Of a stretch of DNA of 64,000 nt, positions 9,405-20,512 are shown piece by piece. Numbering within the stretch: position 1 is the stretch's first letter; the number at the start of each line of letters is the position of its first letter. The notes beneath the pieces are model-generated. The model was given only the letters and a program-made list of their open reading frames with translations, was not told the DNA's origin and did not search any database. Origin of the DNA: Zingiber officinale (lineage: Eukaryota; Streptophyta; Magnoliopsida; Zingiberales; Zingiberaceae); contig NC_055987.1 in NCBI RefSeq assembly GCF_018446385.1, forward strand, positions 10,687,705-10,751,704, written 5' to 3'. The position numbers and the translations under genes are program-made.

Positions 9405-12320
9405 TAATAAAAGGTAATATTTTATGCGATAGTTTACCAAATAGTGCACTTAGAAATTTTAATTGACCAATAGATGTGTGTTTTGTTATTTTGATATTTA
9501 TCAGAGGACATATTTTTTCAAATGCATTTTTCATTTTATCTTTCTGATAAATTTATTTTTTTTTATTTTTTATTTTTTATTTTTTTCCTTGTCTCTCTCT
9601 CATTCTCCTATGTATGAGATTCTTTTATTTTTCTTTTCCTTTCTTTCCTCTATTTTATTTGCATGTATAGTATATGTCTGATATACAAATTATATCAGTC
9701 CAACGATATTTAAAATTTAATTAATTTTTTTATAATATTTTAATACATTTAGAGAAATTAAAATAAATCATGAATAGTAAATTTGAATTCCTTATAATTT
9801 TAGAAATTCACAGAAATTGAAATAAATATTATTAGAGCTCTCTAGGTCCATCAGTAGATTTCGGTCAAAATCTATTGACGACTTTGTTGGTGCAACATCC
9901 CTCAGGTCAAGGTTGACCTGGGTGACCAAGCTGAGTCTTGGTTTGAGTTTAGATGTTTGACAATAAGAAATTGATTGAAGAAGAGTCAAGTAGGTCAAGA
10001 TTGACCGGATACGCAGATGGAAAGCCCTAGTGAGTGAAGCTAGGCAGATGGAAAACCCTAGTGAGTGAAGCTAGGTGAAAGTCCTGGTGAGTGAAGCCAG
10101 GCAAGGGAAAATCCAGATGGATCAAGGATGATCGGACATCTGGTGTTGGGAAGTCCAAGTAGGTCAAAGGATTGATTGGATACTTGGCACGAGGAAATAC
10201 AGATAGGTCAAAGGGATTGACCAGACATCTGATGGAAGTCCAAGTAGGTCGAAGGTGACCGGATACTTGGCATGAATAGAAAAGTCCAAGTGGGTCAAAG
10301 GATTGACCGACACTTGGTGGGAAGTCCTAGCAGGTAAAGGGTGACACTAGGCATGATGTACCAACAGTCGAGGTTGACCGGATGTTGGTTTGAGAGGCTT
10401 GGAACTTGGTTTGGGCAAAACCAAGTGTTGGATCGATCGGTGGATCGATCCGAGCTTCCTAGAGCAGAGCCTCGGATCGATCCGTGGATCGATCAGATGT
10501 CCCAATCGATCGGTGGATCGATTGGGACGCCTGATGTCAGCCAGGAACCCTTAGTTAGCGCGATAAGCTCTGGATCGATCCGTGGATCGATCCAAAGCCT
10601 CCCCGATCGATTGGGAGCAATCCAATCGATTGGGATTCGACCGTTGGCGTCGTTTATAGCTGTTGGCGTGCGATTCCTTCAGTAGAACTTCACCGATTCA
10701 CTTCAGATCTCTCGCCAGCTCCTCCACAGCACTCACAAAGCTCATATCGCCAGTTCTTGAAGGATCTTGGAAGTTCTCCAAGTCAAGAGGCGGATCAAAG
10801 CCAAGAAGAGAAGCTAGGGTTAGGGTTTATACTCATTGTAAGCTTGTAAGCTTGTATTTCTTGTATCCTTTCCCTCTCTTCTTATATTGAGTCTTGTAGG
10901 GCTTCTCCGCCCTTGGTAGTTACCTTAAAGGAGAGTTTTATTTAGTGGAGGGTGTGTGTGTTGGTGTGGATCCTTGGATTAGTCACCTCTTGTGAGGTGG
11001 ATACCAAGTAAACCAACCGTGTTAGCGTTGTGTGATTGTTTCTTTATATTTCCGCTGCACATCTTTGAAGGAACAAGCAACGCCGAGCAACGAGCGAACG
11101 CGACGAGCTATTCACCCCCCCTCTAGCTACTTTTCGGTCCTTACAGACTTAGAGAGTTTCGATTATACTGATTTCAGTTTCTATGGATTCTTGATGTTAC
11201 AAGGAGTTTAAATATGTTATCCATTGTTTATTTTGACTTTTAGAATGTGTTAAAATATAAGAAGAAAGAATTAACAAAAAATCTCTACGTTAGGTCTGAT
11301 ATGAAACCTCCACGTTAGACCTGATATGAATTATATCAGACCTAACGTAGAGGTTTTTTTTTATTCTTTCTTCTTATATCTTAACATCTTTTAAAAGTCA
11401 AAATAAATAAATGGATAGCATATTTGAATTCCTTGTTATATCAGAAATCCATAGAAACTGAAATGGGTGTAATCGGAGTTCTCTAGGTCAATCAGTGGGT
11501 TTTGATCGAAATCCACTGATGAACTTAGAGAGCTCCGATTGTACCCATTTCAGTTCCTATGGATTTCTGATATTGCAAGAAGTTCAAATATGTTATTCAT
11601 TGTTTATTTCGACTTTTAGAAGGTGTTAAAATATAAGAAGAAAGAATCAGCAAAAAACCTCCACGTTAGGCCTGATATGAATCATATCAGGCCCATGTTA
11701 AGCTTGATATGATTCATATCAGGTCTAACGTGGATGTTTTATGCTGATTTTTTTCTTCTTATATTTTAATATTTTTTAAAAGTCAAAATAAATAATGAAT
11801 AACATATTTGAACTCCTTGCATTATCAGGAGTCCATAGGAACTGAAATGGGTACAATCGGAGCTCTCTAGGAGTGAATTTCGGTCAAAATCCACTTATGG
11901 ACCTAGAGAGCTCTGATTGTACTTATTTCAATTCTTGTGTATTTCTGAAATTACAAGGCGTTCAAATTACTATTCATTGTTTATTTTAGCTTCTCTAAAT
12001 GTATTAAAATATTATCAAAAAATTAATTAAATCTTAAGGCCTATGCTATGTATGCATGCAAATTAAAAAGAGGAATGAAAGGAAAGGAAAAAATAAAAGA
12101 AGCAATATGTATAGGAGAGATGAGAGAGGAGATAAGAAAGTGATGAGGAAGAAAAGAAAAATGATAAAAAAAAATTAAATTTATTAAAAGGATAAAAAAG
12201 TATTCACTAGAAAAAAATATATTCTTTGATAAATAATAAAATAATATATTTTTTATCAATTAAAATTTCTAAATGCGTCATTTGATAAATTATCGTATTT
12301 TAAACCTTATAAAGCCTCCA
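9405..12320. mobile_element. Large iterated fold-back element, split by a solo LTR
   Basis: Outer arms of about 300-470 bp are inverted copies. The left arm near 9430-9470 (GATAGTTTACCAAATAG, then CTTAGAAATTTTAATTGA) matches the reverse complement of the right arm near 12260-12310 (GATAATTTATCAAATG, CATTTAGAAATTTTAATTGA). Pyrimidine-rich and purine-rich blocks also mirror each other. Inside are alternating smaller hairpins: three units with GAGCTCTCTAG stems (around 9826-9884 plus 11150-11190, 11480-11545 and 11860-11925) and two units built on ACGTTAGGYCTGATATGA inverted repeats (around 11275-11365 and 11655-11745). No coding capacity. About 1.65 kb remains if the LTR insert is removed. Superfamily not determined. 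Confidence 0.7.
9885..11145 (+). mobile_element. Solo LTR of the gag-only LTR family
   Basis: Starts TGTTGGTGCAAC and ends GGTCCTTACA, flanked by the perfect 5-bp target duplication GACTT (9880-9884 and 11146-11150). The sequence is the reverse-oriented counterpart of the LTRs at 56685-58120 and 62415-63153, with the same order of parts: CAGGTCAAGGTTGACC start, GTGAGTGAAG minisatellite, GGTCAAAGGATTGAC repeats, ATCGATC palindrome cluster (about 10430-10640), and the terminal block with TTCACCCCCCCTCTAGC. It is 1261 bp long with no internal region, as expected after recombination between two LTRs. It sits in the loop of a fold-back hairpin. Confidence 0.92.
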
Positions 12321-13108
12321 AATAATACTGACGTGTAGTTCAATAAATTCAAATAATAGTTCAGGTCAACTAGACAGACCTGGCTTAACCAATTGCAGTA
12401 AATTAATATTTAAAATTTTCTATTATTGTTTGGAAGTTTATTTGGGAAACAGACTGCCTGCGGATCCACTGCAACTCTCACTTCATCCATCGAATTAAAA
12501 TACGTGCCTTCTTCTTACTCGGAGGGCCCCACTCCAGCGGCTGCTCGGTTTTGAAAATGGTCGATTCAATTCTAACGACCGTACACAAAATTGGATCGGA
12601 TCGCAATCGCTTGTGGACCCCGAATGTACCCGTCTTCTGATTGGTACGATTGGATTCAAATCACAGTGCCAAACTGTTTACTATGTGCAAACGATTTAAA
12701 ATTTCGCTGAAGGTTGAACGAAGCCGAGAGGAAGAAAGAGAGTACGAGAGAAGCATTTTGAAGTTTGAATCTGTCTCAATGCGGCGACTTCCACGAAGCG
12801 GCATCGCGACCAGCTTCACTTTCCGGATCGGTGCGATTATCCCTTTGAATGCTGTCTGGCCGCCGAGGATTCGGGAATCCGGCATTCTTTTCATGGTTCT
12901 GGAGGCTTAGAGAACAGGATTAGGTTTTGGTTCTATCTCCCTTAGTTCTTTCGAGCTTAGCGTTACGATTTGCCCGCTTTAACTGTTTTTTTTTTCTCCT
13001 GGAGGGTAGATCGGCGATTTGATTTTATTGGAAAAGTTGAAATTTTGGACTGGGGGAATAATAGTAGAGTTTCGAGTTCTATTGTATTGAAGTTTGGTGG
13101 AAGGAAAC
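12321..13108. promoter_or_regulatory. Upstream region of the BPP-type gene
   Basis: Mixed-composition DNA with no supportable gene. Short open frames around 12640-12910 occur on both strands and look fortuitous. The segment 12700-13108 has the composition of a 5' UTR/promoter for the ATG at 13109; no specific element could be assigned. Confidence 0.35.
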
Positions 13109-16100
13109 ATGAATCACGGCCTTAGGGCTGGGGTGATGGCGGCGCCGGCTCCGGAGCGGACCTTGACCAAAGAGGCGGATGACGAGCTCGCCCTATTCCT
13201 CGAGATGCGGAAGCAGGAGAAGGAGCGGAGCAACATGCCACCGCAAAACGCCAGCGAAATCGACCCTCCATCGGGTATTACCAGCCGTGATAATTCCTTT
13301 CTCTATGGATATAGAACTTTTTTTTTTCCGGTAGTTCCTCACTTCACAACTTTCCTTCCTAACAATGAATTTATCTTTGTTGGTTCTCGTGTATAGGTTC
13401 TAAACAAGGGATTGCTCCCCTATTCAAGATCACAAAGGCCCGAATGGATGAATTCCTAAACTCTGACCGCGGAAAAAATGACTACGACTGGTATCATAAT
13501 ATTTTCCTATCAATCATATACTTACTATCTATGACATACTTCCATGATGAATTTAGATATTTGATCTTTGCTCGGGTGTCCAATCTGGAAATATGTTTTC
13601 TTCACCAATCTCGTCGTGTGGCTGTTGTAGTGTTTGTATCAAATGGACTAAGTTCCTATGAGCTTAATGCATTTCTCTCTTACGAACTTGGATAAACTAA
13701 ATTTCTTTCCGTCCTTTGTGGTTTAGTAGTAATCTTATTAAGATGATCTATAATAAAATTCATGGTTGCTGTTGGACTTACCAATTTGGAGAGTGATCAA
13801 TTTTCTGAATTGGGTATTTTACAGATTCACAAGCTTCAAATTCTGAAGATCTAAAGCCTGTATTCTTTCATCCACATATGAAAAATATTTGTCGTTCTAT
13901 ATTTTTATTTCTTATTTAATTTCTCCTCATCCGCCTTTTTTTCCTTGAGCTAAGGAATCCCTGATGAAATTCCAAATTTCCTTACGGTATCTTACCATGC
14001 AGCGGTACATTTGTCATAATATGTAATGTGATGTGTGATCGCAAGTACACGGCTACGTCGTCAAGTAATAAAAAATCGAATCCACATAGACTGTGAATCA
14101 AGTACTAGTCAGAATGACAAAATAGGTTATTTAGAGAATCAAGGGTGGTTGAAGTTACGAAATGAAGGCAAAATGTGAGAGAGAGGGCGAAAGAAGCGAT
14201 GTGATCAAGTAGATGAGAAGAAATAAGAGAAGGCAAAATGATCACAGAAAAAAGGCAGAGTGTGATTAATGTGAGAAGACAGAATGTGATCATAGAAGGA
14301 AGACAGATAGGACTGTAAATGAACCAAGCGTTCGTGAACAAGCTTGGTGTTCGGCTTGGTAAGAGCTTGTTATGTTCGTTCAATATACACAAGATTAATT
14401 CAACCAACAAGTTTGAACAATTCGTTAAACTAAACAAACAAGCTTGAACGCATATGTGTTCAGTTCGTTAACGTTTGTAAATAATGTTCGTGAACAACGT
14501 TCGTGAACATGTTCATGAACCATATTCATTAATAAAACTCTTTTCAATATGCTAAACAAATAATAAAATAAAATAAAATAAACAAATAAGTTTAAATTAT
14601 CAAGCTCAATAACCAATCAAACTAAAAGTTTCAAACAATCAAACAAGCTTGAATTGATAACTCAATAATATCTAAACGAACTAAGCTCAAGCCAATCTCG
14701 AACCAAGCTCAAGCCAAGCTTGATGTCCCCAGGGTGTAGCACAGCTGGGGGTGCATGGTTTCGTGGTCAAAAGGTCCAGGGTTCGATCCTCGGAGTGTCA
14801 TTGCCTCCCTCCATATCCGTGGGACCGGCTCTAGGGGGGCCGCTGATGTGGCGGTTCCACATTTTTGAATTGAGAGCTTGATAACATCTAAACGAACCAA
14901 GCTCAAGCCAAGCTTCAAACAAGCTCAAGCTCATAAAAAATAAACCAAGCCAAGATTGAGCAATCATTTCAAAAGTTTGGTTCATTTTAAACTCGGTTCG
15001 ACTCAGCTCGGTTACCTTATCAAACAAGTTGAACACCCCAAAGCTTGGCTCGGTTCGTTTACAACCCTAAAGATAGAGTGTGATCAAGATAGGAAGACAG
15101 AGTCACAGAAGACAGAGTGTGATCACAGCTAAAAGGCAGAGTGTGAATAAAGTAGAAAGACAGAAAAATCACAGAAGGTTCAGTGGTGAAGGTAATTCTA
15201 GGATTTCGGTTTCACCCAAATGATTTTAAATACTTAATCTATGTTTGATTTTCTATCCTCAATGGTTTTTTTAGGTAGATCGTCCTATGATATTCGATAT
15301 AAACTTTTGGTACTACAACGGTGTACCAACCCTAATCATTGTCTACTTTCGGAAGGATCGTAACTAATGATCGAAACATAGGGGGACCCTATTACTAGAT
15401 CCCTCGACCTCTATTAACCACCTTTCCTACTGCATGACAACGAATTAGGTTCAATCCATTAAGCTCTATGATGACCTAGGGTTCCTTGTGGCATATCGGG
15501 TTGCACTTTCGTATCCGACTCTCCGCATCTTGATGTTCTACGGGTTGGAGGGTTGGATTCTCCTTTCAGTTTATCGCTAAACCATCGTGGGATACGAATC
15601 TTGTGCTTTTGACATCGAGGTCATGTTAATACGGTAGATTTGAACCATAAACACACATTTCATTGAACAAGAAATATGCAAACTCAGTAGATTGAATGAA
15701 AAGATGTTCACATATTAAAAGGCTACTCCCTACATTTTAGAATCTAAATAACTACTCCATCATAAGGAAATTATAAACCAAAGACACTCAAAGAAGCATT
15801 CATAGAATCCAAACAGAGAATAGAGATAAGAAATGCTTAGGGAGAAGATTTTCGGAATGGTTCCTTGTGCCGGAGATGGACAAATCATTAGAGTAGATGC
15901 AGGTGATAGCTCGGGGAAACCCTTTCTCAAGGAGGAGGACGAAGCCCTTCGGTCCAGATCCCTAATCCAAATGAAGAGAGCTCCTTTTATAGTGTTGAAA
16001 AATGGGATGCCGACATGGACCGCGCGTCTTGGCACAGGCGCCCGTGTCGGGTATGGAGGTGCTAGATCTGGCGGGCCACGACCCGTGCCGTTGGGCATGG

Positions 16101-19100
16101 GCGGCCATGGCAAATCAGCAGAGCCCGACACGACCCGCGCCGCCTAGCATGGCTCGTGCCGCTGGGCACGGGCTGGTCGTGGTAGAGTAGCAGAGCCATG
16201 CACACTTGTGACGTGGGGAACAAGCACCCGTGTCTGACCAGGGCTTCTTCATCTTGATCTCTTTGCTCTCCATTTTGTTTCAATCTTCGTTCCTGTCATT
16301 CAAAATACACGAGAGCAGTATCTAGGAGTAATAAAACATGAAAATGAGACATAGAATCATGAATCATGCATGCAAAAGTAGGGTTGCGTTAGGTTGCCAG
16401 CCAGCGTCAAATTATGGCAAATATTCAATGAATGAATCCATTAAACTATTGTGCTAATGCTAGGTTGTTCCCCGGAAGGAACGCATTGCAGGGTCCGATC
16501 TCCAGAACTCGGGTGTAGTGATAAATATGCAAGAGTTCACGTTACAGGGTCCGACTGTAATGTCTCAGCAAGGACCGCTACATTTCCATGAGAACTTGGG
16601 TGTAGTGTTAAATAGGCAAGAGTTCTCACACCATAGGTTAGATAAGAACAAATATGATAGGAAAACTAATAATCTAAAATTTGGAACATGGAATGGAGGT
16701 AGTAGATATAATGATTAGGAGAAAAATTAGTATTTTGTGTGTACAAGAGACAAAATGGACAGGCGAGAAGGCAAAGATGATAGAGAACTCGGGTTTTAAG
16801 TTATGGTACACTGGAAAGAGTAAAACAAAAAATGGAGTGGGTATCATTGTAAATAGTTTGTTAAAGGATGAAGTTGTAGGAGTAGTTAGAAAAGGGGATA
16901 GAATTATAGCCCTTAAGCTAATAGTGACGAAAGAAACTATGAACATAATTAGCGTATATGCACCACAAGTAGGATTAGATGAAGCTACCAAATCAAGGTT
17001 TTGGGAGGACTTAGATGAAATATTACAAAATACGATGAAAACCCTATATACTTCACACTTATCATAATGCAATGGGAACAAATGTGGATGGATAATTTTG
17101 AATTAGCTACACAGTCTATTGTGTCACTTAATTCCATGTATAATTTCTAGCTAGTAACTTTATGGCAATATTTATAGTTGTAATCTTAAATTTTAATCAC
17201 TACCAACACAGAAGAATGGACAGCATTATATCTAAAATAATGATGTTATGTTATGAGCAAAATAATAAAAAACCATAAGTTGATCTATTTTGTAAATCGT
17301 AAGGAAAAATTACGTGATAGGATAAAGAGTTGCTACAAATCTAAATATACTTTATCATGCTTACAAATGATTTTTTAAAAAAATTGATTAAATCAGAATG
17401 AGAATTGGTTTAAGCAGGAATAGATTATTTGGCACATGATTCTGGCTCCAAAAAATTGTGTTTTCACCAGAAGAAATTAGCTTATTCACTTGCATATCTG
17501 ATAGTATGGTGACGTTCTAATAGTGAGGATTGGATCTGAGAGATGAATATGACAATGAGCCTAGGGATTAGAGTGTGATTGCACCATACTGAAAATGTAC
17601 ACCACATCTAATTCATCTAGTTCTTACAGCTGCCTCCAACCTTAAAGGGAAAGAAAACTCGTTGCATAGATGTTACTTAAATTTGATCATAAGGTATGCC
17701 ATCAAAAATATCAGTTACTCTTGCATGTTTGTGTTGGCCGTGTGGTGAGTTCAATTTTGATATTTCTGAGTCACGGTAGTTTGTAGACAATCTGTAGTTC
17801 GTATAACCATGGTATATTTGTAAACAATCTGTAGTTCCCTATAATTTCTCCAATTTCTAGACAGCTTGTATTGTTGGCAACTGGTGTGAGTACTGCCATT
17901 GTATATACTCACATGATTCTCCTAATATATTCATTTGATTAGGACAATATATATTGTTGAAATATGGAACCAATGATGAAATTTTGATACTAAAATTACG
18001 AACTTAACCTGTCTACCATGGAGTTATTTGGTTGGCTAAGTATTTACATGGTCTCACCTGGTGTGACAAAATTAATTTTCTATTTCAGGCTTCTTACACC
18101 ACCAGGTACTCCAATTGTTCAATCTTCAGATACTGAATATAGAAGATCTCCTATCGGCAGTAATGGAACACCAAATGCTCGTTCAACTATGCTGAGATCT
18201 AGGGTGAGCCTATTGTTTATTTTTCCTTTTTTTCATATATGCGGTTTACCAATGAAATAAACCATGGAATGCCTTGATATATTAGCAGTATCATACACGA
18301 CAATTAATTAGGGCACAACAATCCATAGATTACTTGTTCTTTATATTTTCTGGTTGAGGATGTTTGACTTTACATAAAAGAATAGGAAAAGCCACTACAA
18401 CCTCTATATTTACTATATGATACTTTTCGTGCTAAGCTTGATGAGCCATTGATCTCTAGTAAGGACTCCTACATCTTCACTCTTCTTGTCTCCTTCCCAC
18501 TTCTTCCTCTCTTTTCTTTTTCTTCTCACCTTCCTCCTACTTCCTTTTCTCCTGAGTCCATTCCCTGCACATTCCCTTGTGCTCTGGTATTGTGGTGGGA
18601 GATTGCATATGAAAGATTACCTCATTTACCTTATTAAGTTTGATCCTATCAGTGATTTCTCAATAGAGATCACATAGTTGCTGTTGAAAGAATGTTTATA
18701 TTTTCTGTGGCAGTCATTTGTTATCACATTGGTTATACATACTATAGAAATCAGAGTGATCCACTTTTTTACACCAAATTTTTTGGGTCATCATAACATC
18801 CATCCGCAGTTAATAAATGCTCCAGATCCTTCAAGAGATTCATTGTTACCCAGACCTGCATTGAACTCATCTGCTATGGGAATTCGGCGACTATCCTCTG
18901 CCGGTGGCCGTAATCACAGTGGCTCTAGACCTGCTACGCCGACTGGACGTTCTACTATACTTGCTGGTCCAATAACTACCAGTAGACCTTCCACTCCAAC
19001 ATCTCGAGCTACTATACGTTCAAAGTCACAAGCACCTCCACCACGGTCGTCGACACCGGTCAGGTCTTCTACACCAACTTCCAGACCCACAGTACTGACA

Positions 19101-20020
19101 ACCAGTAATCACTCTTTGAGGTCAACAACTCCTACAAGAAAGCCTTCTACACCAAATCGACCATCTTCTGTCATAGGATCTGCTTCAACAGCATCTAGAA
19201 GTTCAACACCATCACGAGGAAACTCTGCGACCATAAAGTCTCGACCAGTGAAACCAGCAGACATCCCTGGCTTTTCACTTGATGCACCTCCAAACTTAAG
19301 AACATCATTACCTGATAGACCATCTTCAGCTTCTCGAGGCAGGCCTGGAGTCCTCAGCAGACGGTCATCTTCTGTTGAACCTGGTCCCGGTGCCCGACCA
19401 AGACGCCAGTCTTGCTCTCCATCCAGAGGAAGGGCTCCAAATGGTGGCACTCAAAGGGTAAATTCTGTGCAAGCTCCAAGCAAACTACAGCAAAGTGGTG
19501 CCAATGTGAATTCTATTGCAATTGGAAATAAAATGGTCGAGCTCACAGTCAACATGAGAAGGCTCGTGCCCTTGAAGCAACACGACTACCGATCAACCAA
19601 TAGCAGCCTCTCTACTAGATCTTCTCTTTCACCAGGGAGCACCGGTTTTGGGAGATCACTGTCGAAACAATCCTTGGATATGGCCTTTAGACACATGGTA
19701 TTGGCCTTTGCTAGCTTTTGATTCATGTTTCTTTCAATTCTGAATGTTCATCTTTGCCAAAGCAGGATATCGGACAGACCATTCCCAACAACCTGAGGCC
19801 GGTTTCAGCATCATCATCGACTTATAGTGTGAGGTCGGGACCTACAAGAAGTAGGACTTTGAGCGTTTCAAACTCTCCTCTTGCCACAAGCAGCACCACC
19901 AGTTCTGAACGAAGCGTAAATAACAACCATATGGCCGGTCTGGATGGAAGTGAGGTTGAAGAGGATATGATCAGTGAGAAAGGAAGCATTTGTTCCTCTA
20001 CTCTCTCCATTGCCAGATAA
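13109..20020 (+). CDS. BPP-type basic Ser/Pro-rich microtubule-associated protein
   Basis: Five exons join in one frame to 505 residues: 13109-13274, 13397-13490, 18089-18203, 18810-19697, 19766-20020. The N-terminus carries ELALFLEMRKQEKERSN (about residues 26-42). Next comes the family block KNDYDW/LLTPPGTP, split exactly by the large second intron. A long basic Ser/Thr/Pro-rich region follows, with many SRPSTPTSR- and RSSTPVRSST-like units, then PADIPGFSLDAPPNLRTSLP, and a conserved C-terminal region with FGRSLSKQSLDMAFRHMDI. This is the architecture of the plant BASIC PROLINE-RICH PROTEIN (BPP) family, whose Arabidopsis members bind cortical microtubules; that function is inferred from the family. 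Intron 2 (13491-18088) is swollen to 4.6 kb by nested elements. The start is the first ATG before the conserved block. The gene is convergent with the PPR gene, 492 bp apart. Confidence 0.87.
14308..15069. mobile_element. Non-autonomous hAT element with 8-bp target duplication
   Basis: Left end TAGGACTGTAAATGAACC; the reverse complement of the right end is TAGGGTTGTAAACGAACC. Flanking 8-mers AAGACAGA (14300-14307) and AAGATAGA (15070-15077) match at 7 of 8 positions, the hAT length. The interior consists of AAGCTTG/GAACCAAGCTCAAGCC-type repeats with no coding frame. A SINE (14725-14874) is inserted within it, so the hAT element is the older of the two. Confidence 0.82.
14725..14874 (+). mobile_element. 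tRNA-derived SINE with 8-bp target duplication
   Basis: About 150 bp flanked by AGCTTGAT (14717-14724 and 14875-14882). It has a box A-like GGTGTAGCACAGCTGG near 14734, a box B-like GGTTCGATCCT near 14780, a body containing CCTCCCTCCATATCCGTGGG, and a T-rich 3' end. A piece of the same 3' body occurs at 24019-24085. Confidence 0.8.
16440..17067 (+). mobile_element. RTE-type LINE fragment, endonuclease N-terminal part
   Basis: Translation gives FGTWNGG, then MIRRKISILCVQETKW, ENSGFKLWYTGKSKTKNGVG and IISVYAPQVGLDEATK. These are the first blocks of the apurinic-type endonuclease of RTE LINEs; QETKW carries the catalytic Glu. One frame change falls near 16690, between the GTWN block and the next block. 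The copy keeps the 5' leader and early endonuclease and stops before the reverse transcriptase, so it was cut off at the 3' side, the reverse of normal LINE 5' truncation. It lies in BPP intron 2. Confidence 0.8.
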
Positions 20021-20512
20021 CCAAGTAGAAGCGTCTCTCTCTGTTCAAATAAGTTCTAAACACACGAGGAAGGTTTCTTTCGGAACGAACTGATGAATTA
20101 TGTAATACTTGGATCAAATTCTTTGTTCCTAGAATTTACGGCGCTAAATATTATATTTGACTTTCATGAAACAGAGTTTGTCCTCTCCTTCAACATGTTT
20201 AGAAAGTAATTTATCATATCATTATTTGATTATTTGGATAGGCTATTGGAATCTTATCCATTCATAAAATATATCATTAAAATTTACTTTCTAGCATGTC
20301 CATATATGAAGAAAACATTGATCATTTGACAAAGTTGTCCTTAACCATTTTTTTTTCAGAACAAGGATCGTCATTTCAAGATTCTTGGTTCAAATACCAC
20401 TAGACATTTGATCTTTATCTTTCTGAAATCATGACTACTTTGCACTGTGGCATTGTCAAAATAGTTTCCATCACAATGTAAGAAGAACACACATTATTTC
20501 AATCTTGATTAC
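20021..20512. other. Short spacer between convergent genes
   Basis: 492 bp shared by the 3' ends of the BPP-type gene (+) and the PPR gene (-). AT-rich, no repeats or frames of note; the two transcripts could overlap here at their 3' UTRs. Confidence 0.5.

Larger units (their letters stand above)
14020..16400 (-). mobile_element. Probable old LTR-like insert in BPP intron 2
   Basis: A block opening near GTGATCGCAAGTACACGGC, followed by a TCAAGTAATAAAAAATCGAA stretch, resembles the ends of plant LTRs that carry this phrase. On the minus strand the far part has a T-rich, LTR-U5-like composition. No internal region was recognised. Boundaries are approximate and no target duplication was seen. 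It hosts the hAT element at 14308-15069. Fossil; degree of damage unknown. Confidence 0.35.

Noticed and set aside
12641-12910. Overlapping frames on both strands before the BPP gene
   Set aside because: Both strands open by chance in purine-rich 5' UTR-like DNA; no family signature.
14733-14800. Possible tRNA gene
   Set aside because: Boxes A and B are present, but the flanking body, T-rich end and AGCTTGAT duplication show a SINE. The same applies to 35094-35156.
16002-16283. GC-rich frames in BPP intron 2 with RVGYGGARSGG
   Set aside because: Built on repeated GGGCACGGGC-like words in a TE-derived block; no gene family seen on either strand.
18449-18677. Pyrimidine-rich frames in BPP intron 3
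   Set aside because: CT-rich intron sequence read as Ser/Pro/Leu; inside an intron whose flanking exons join in frame.
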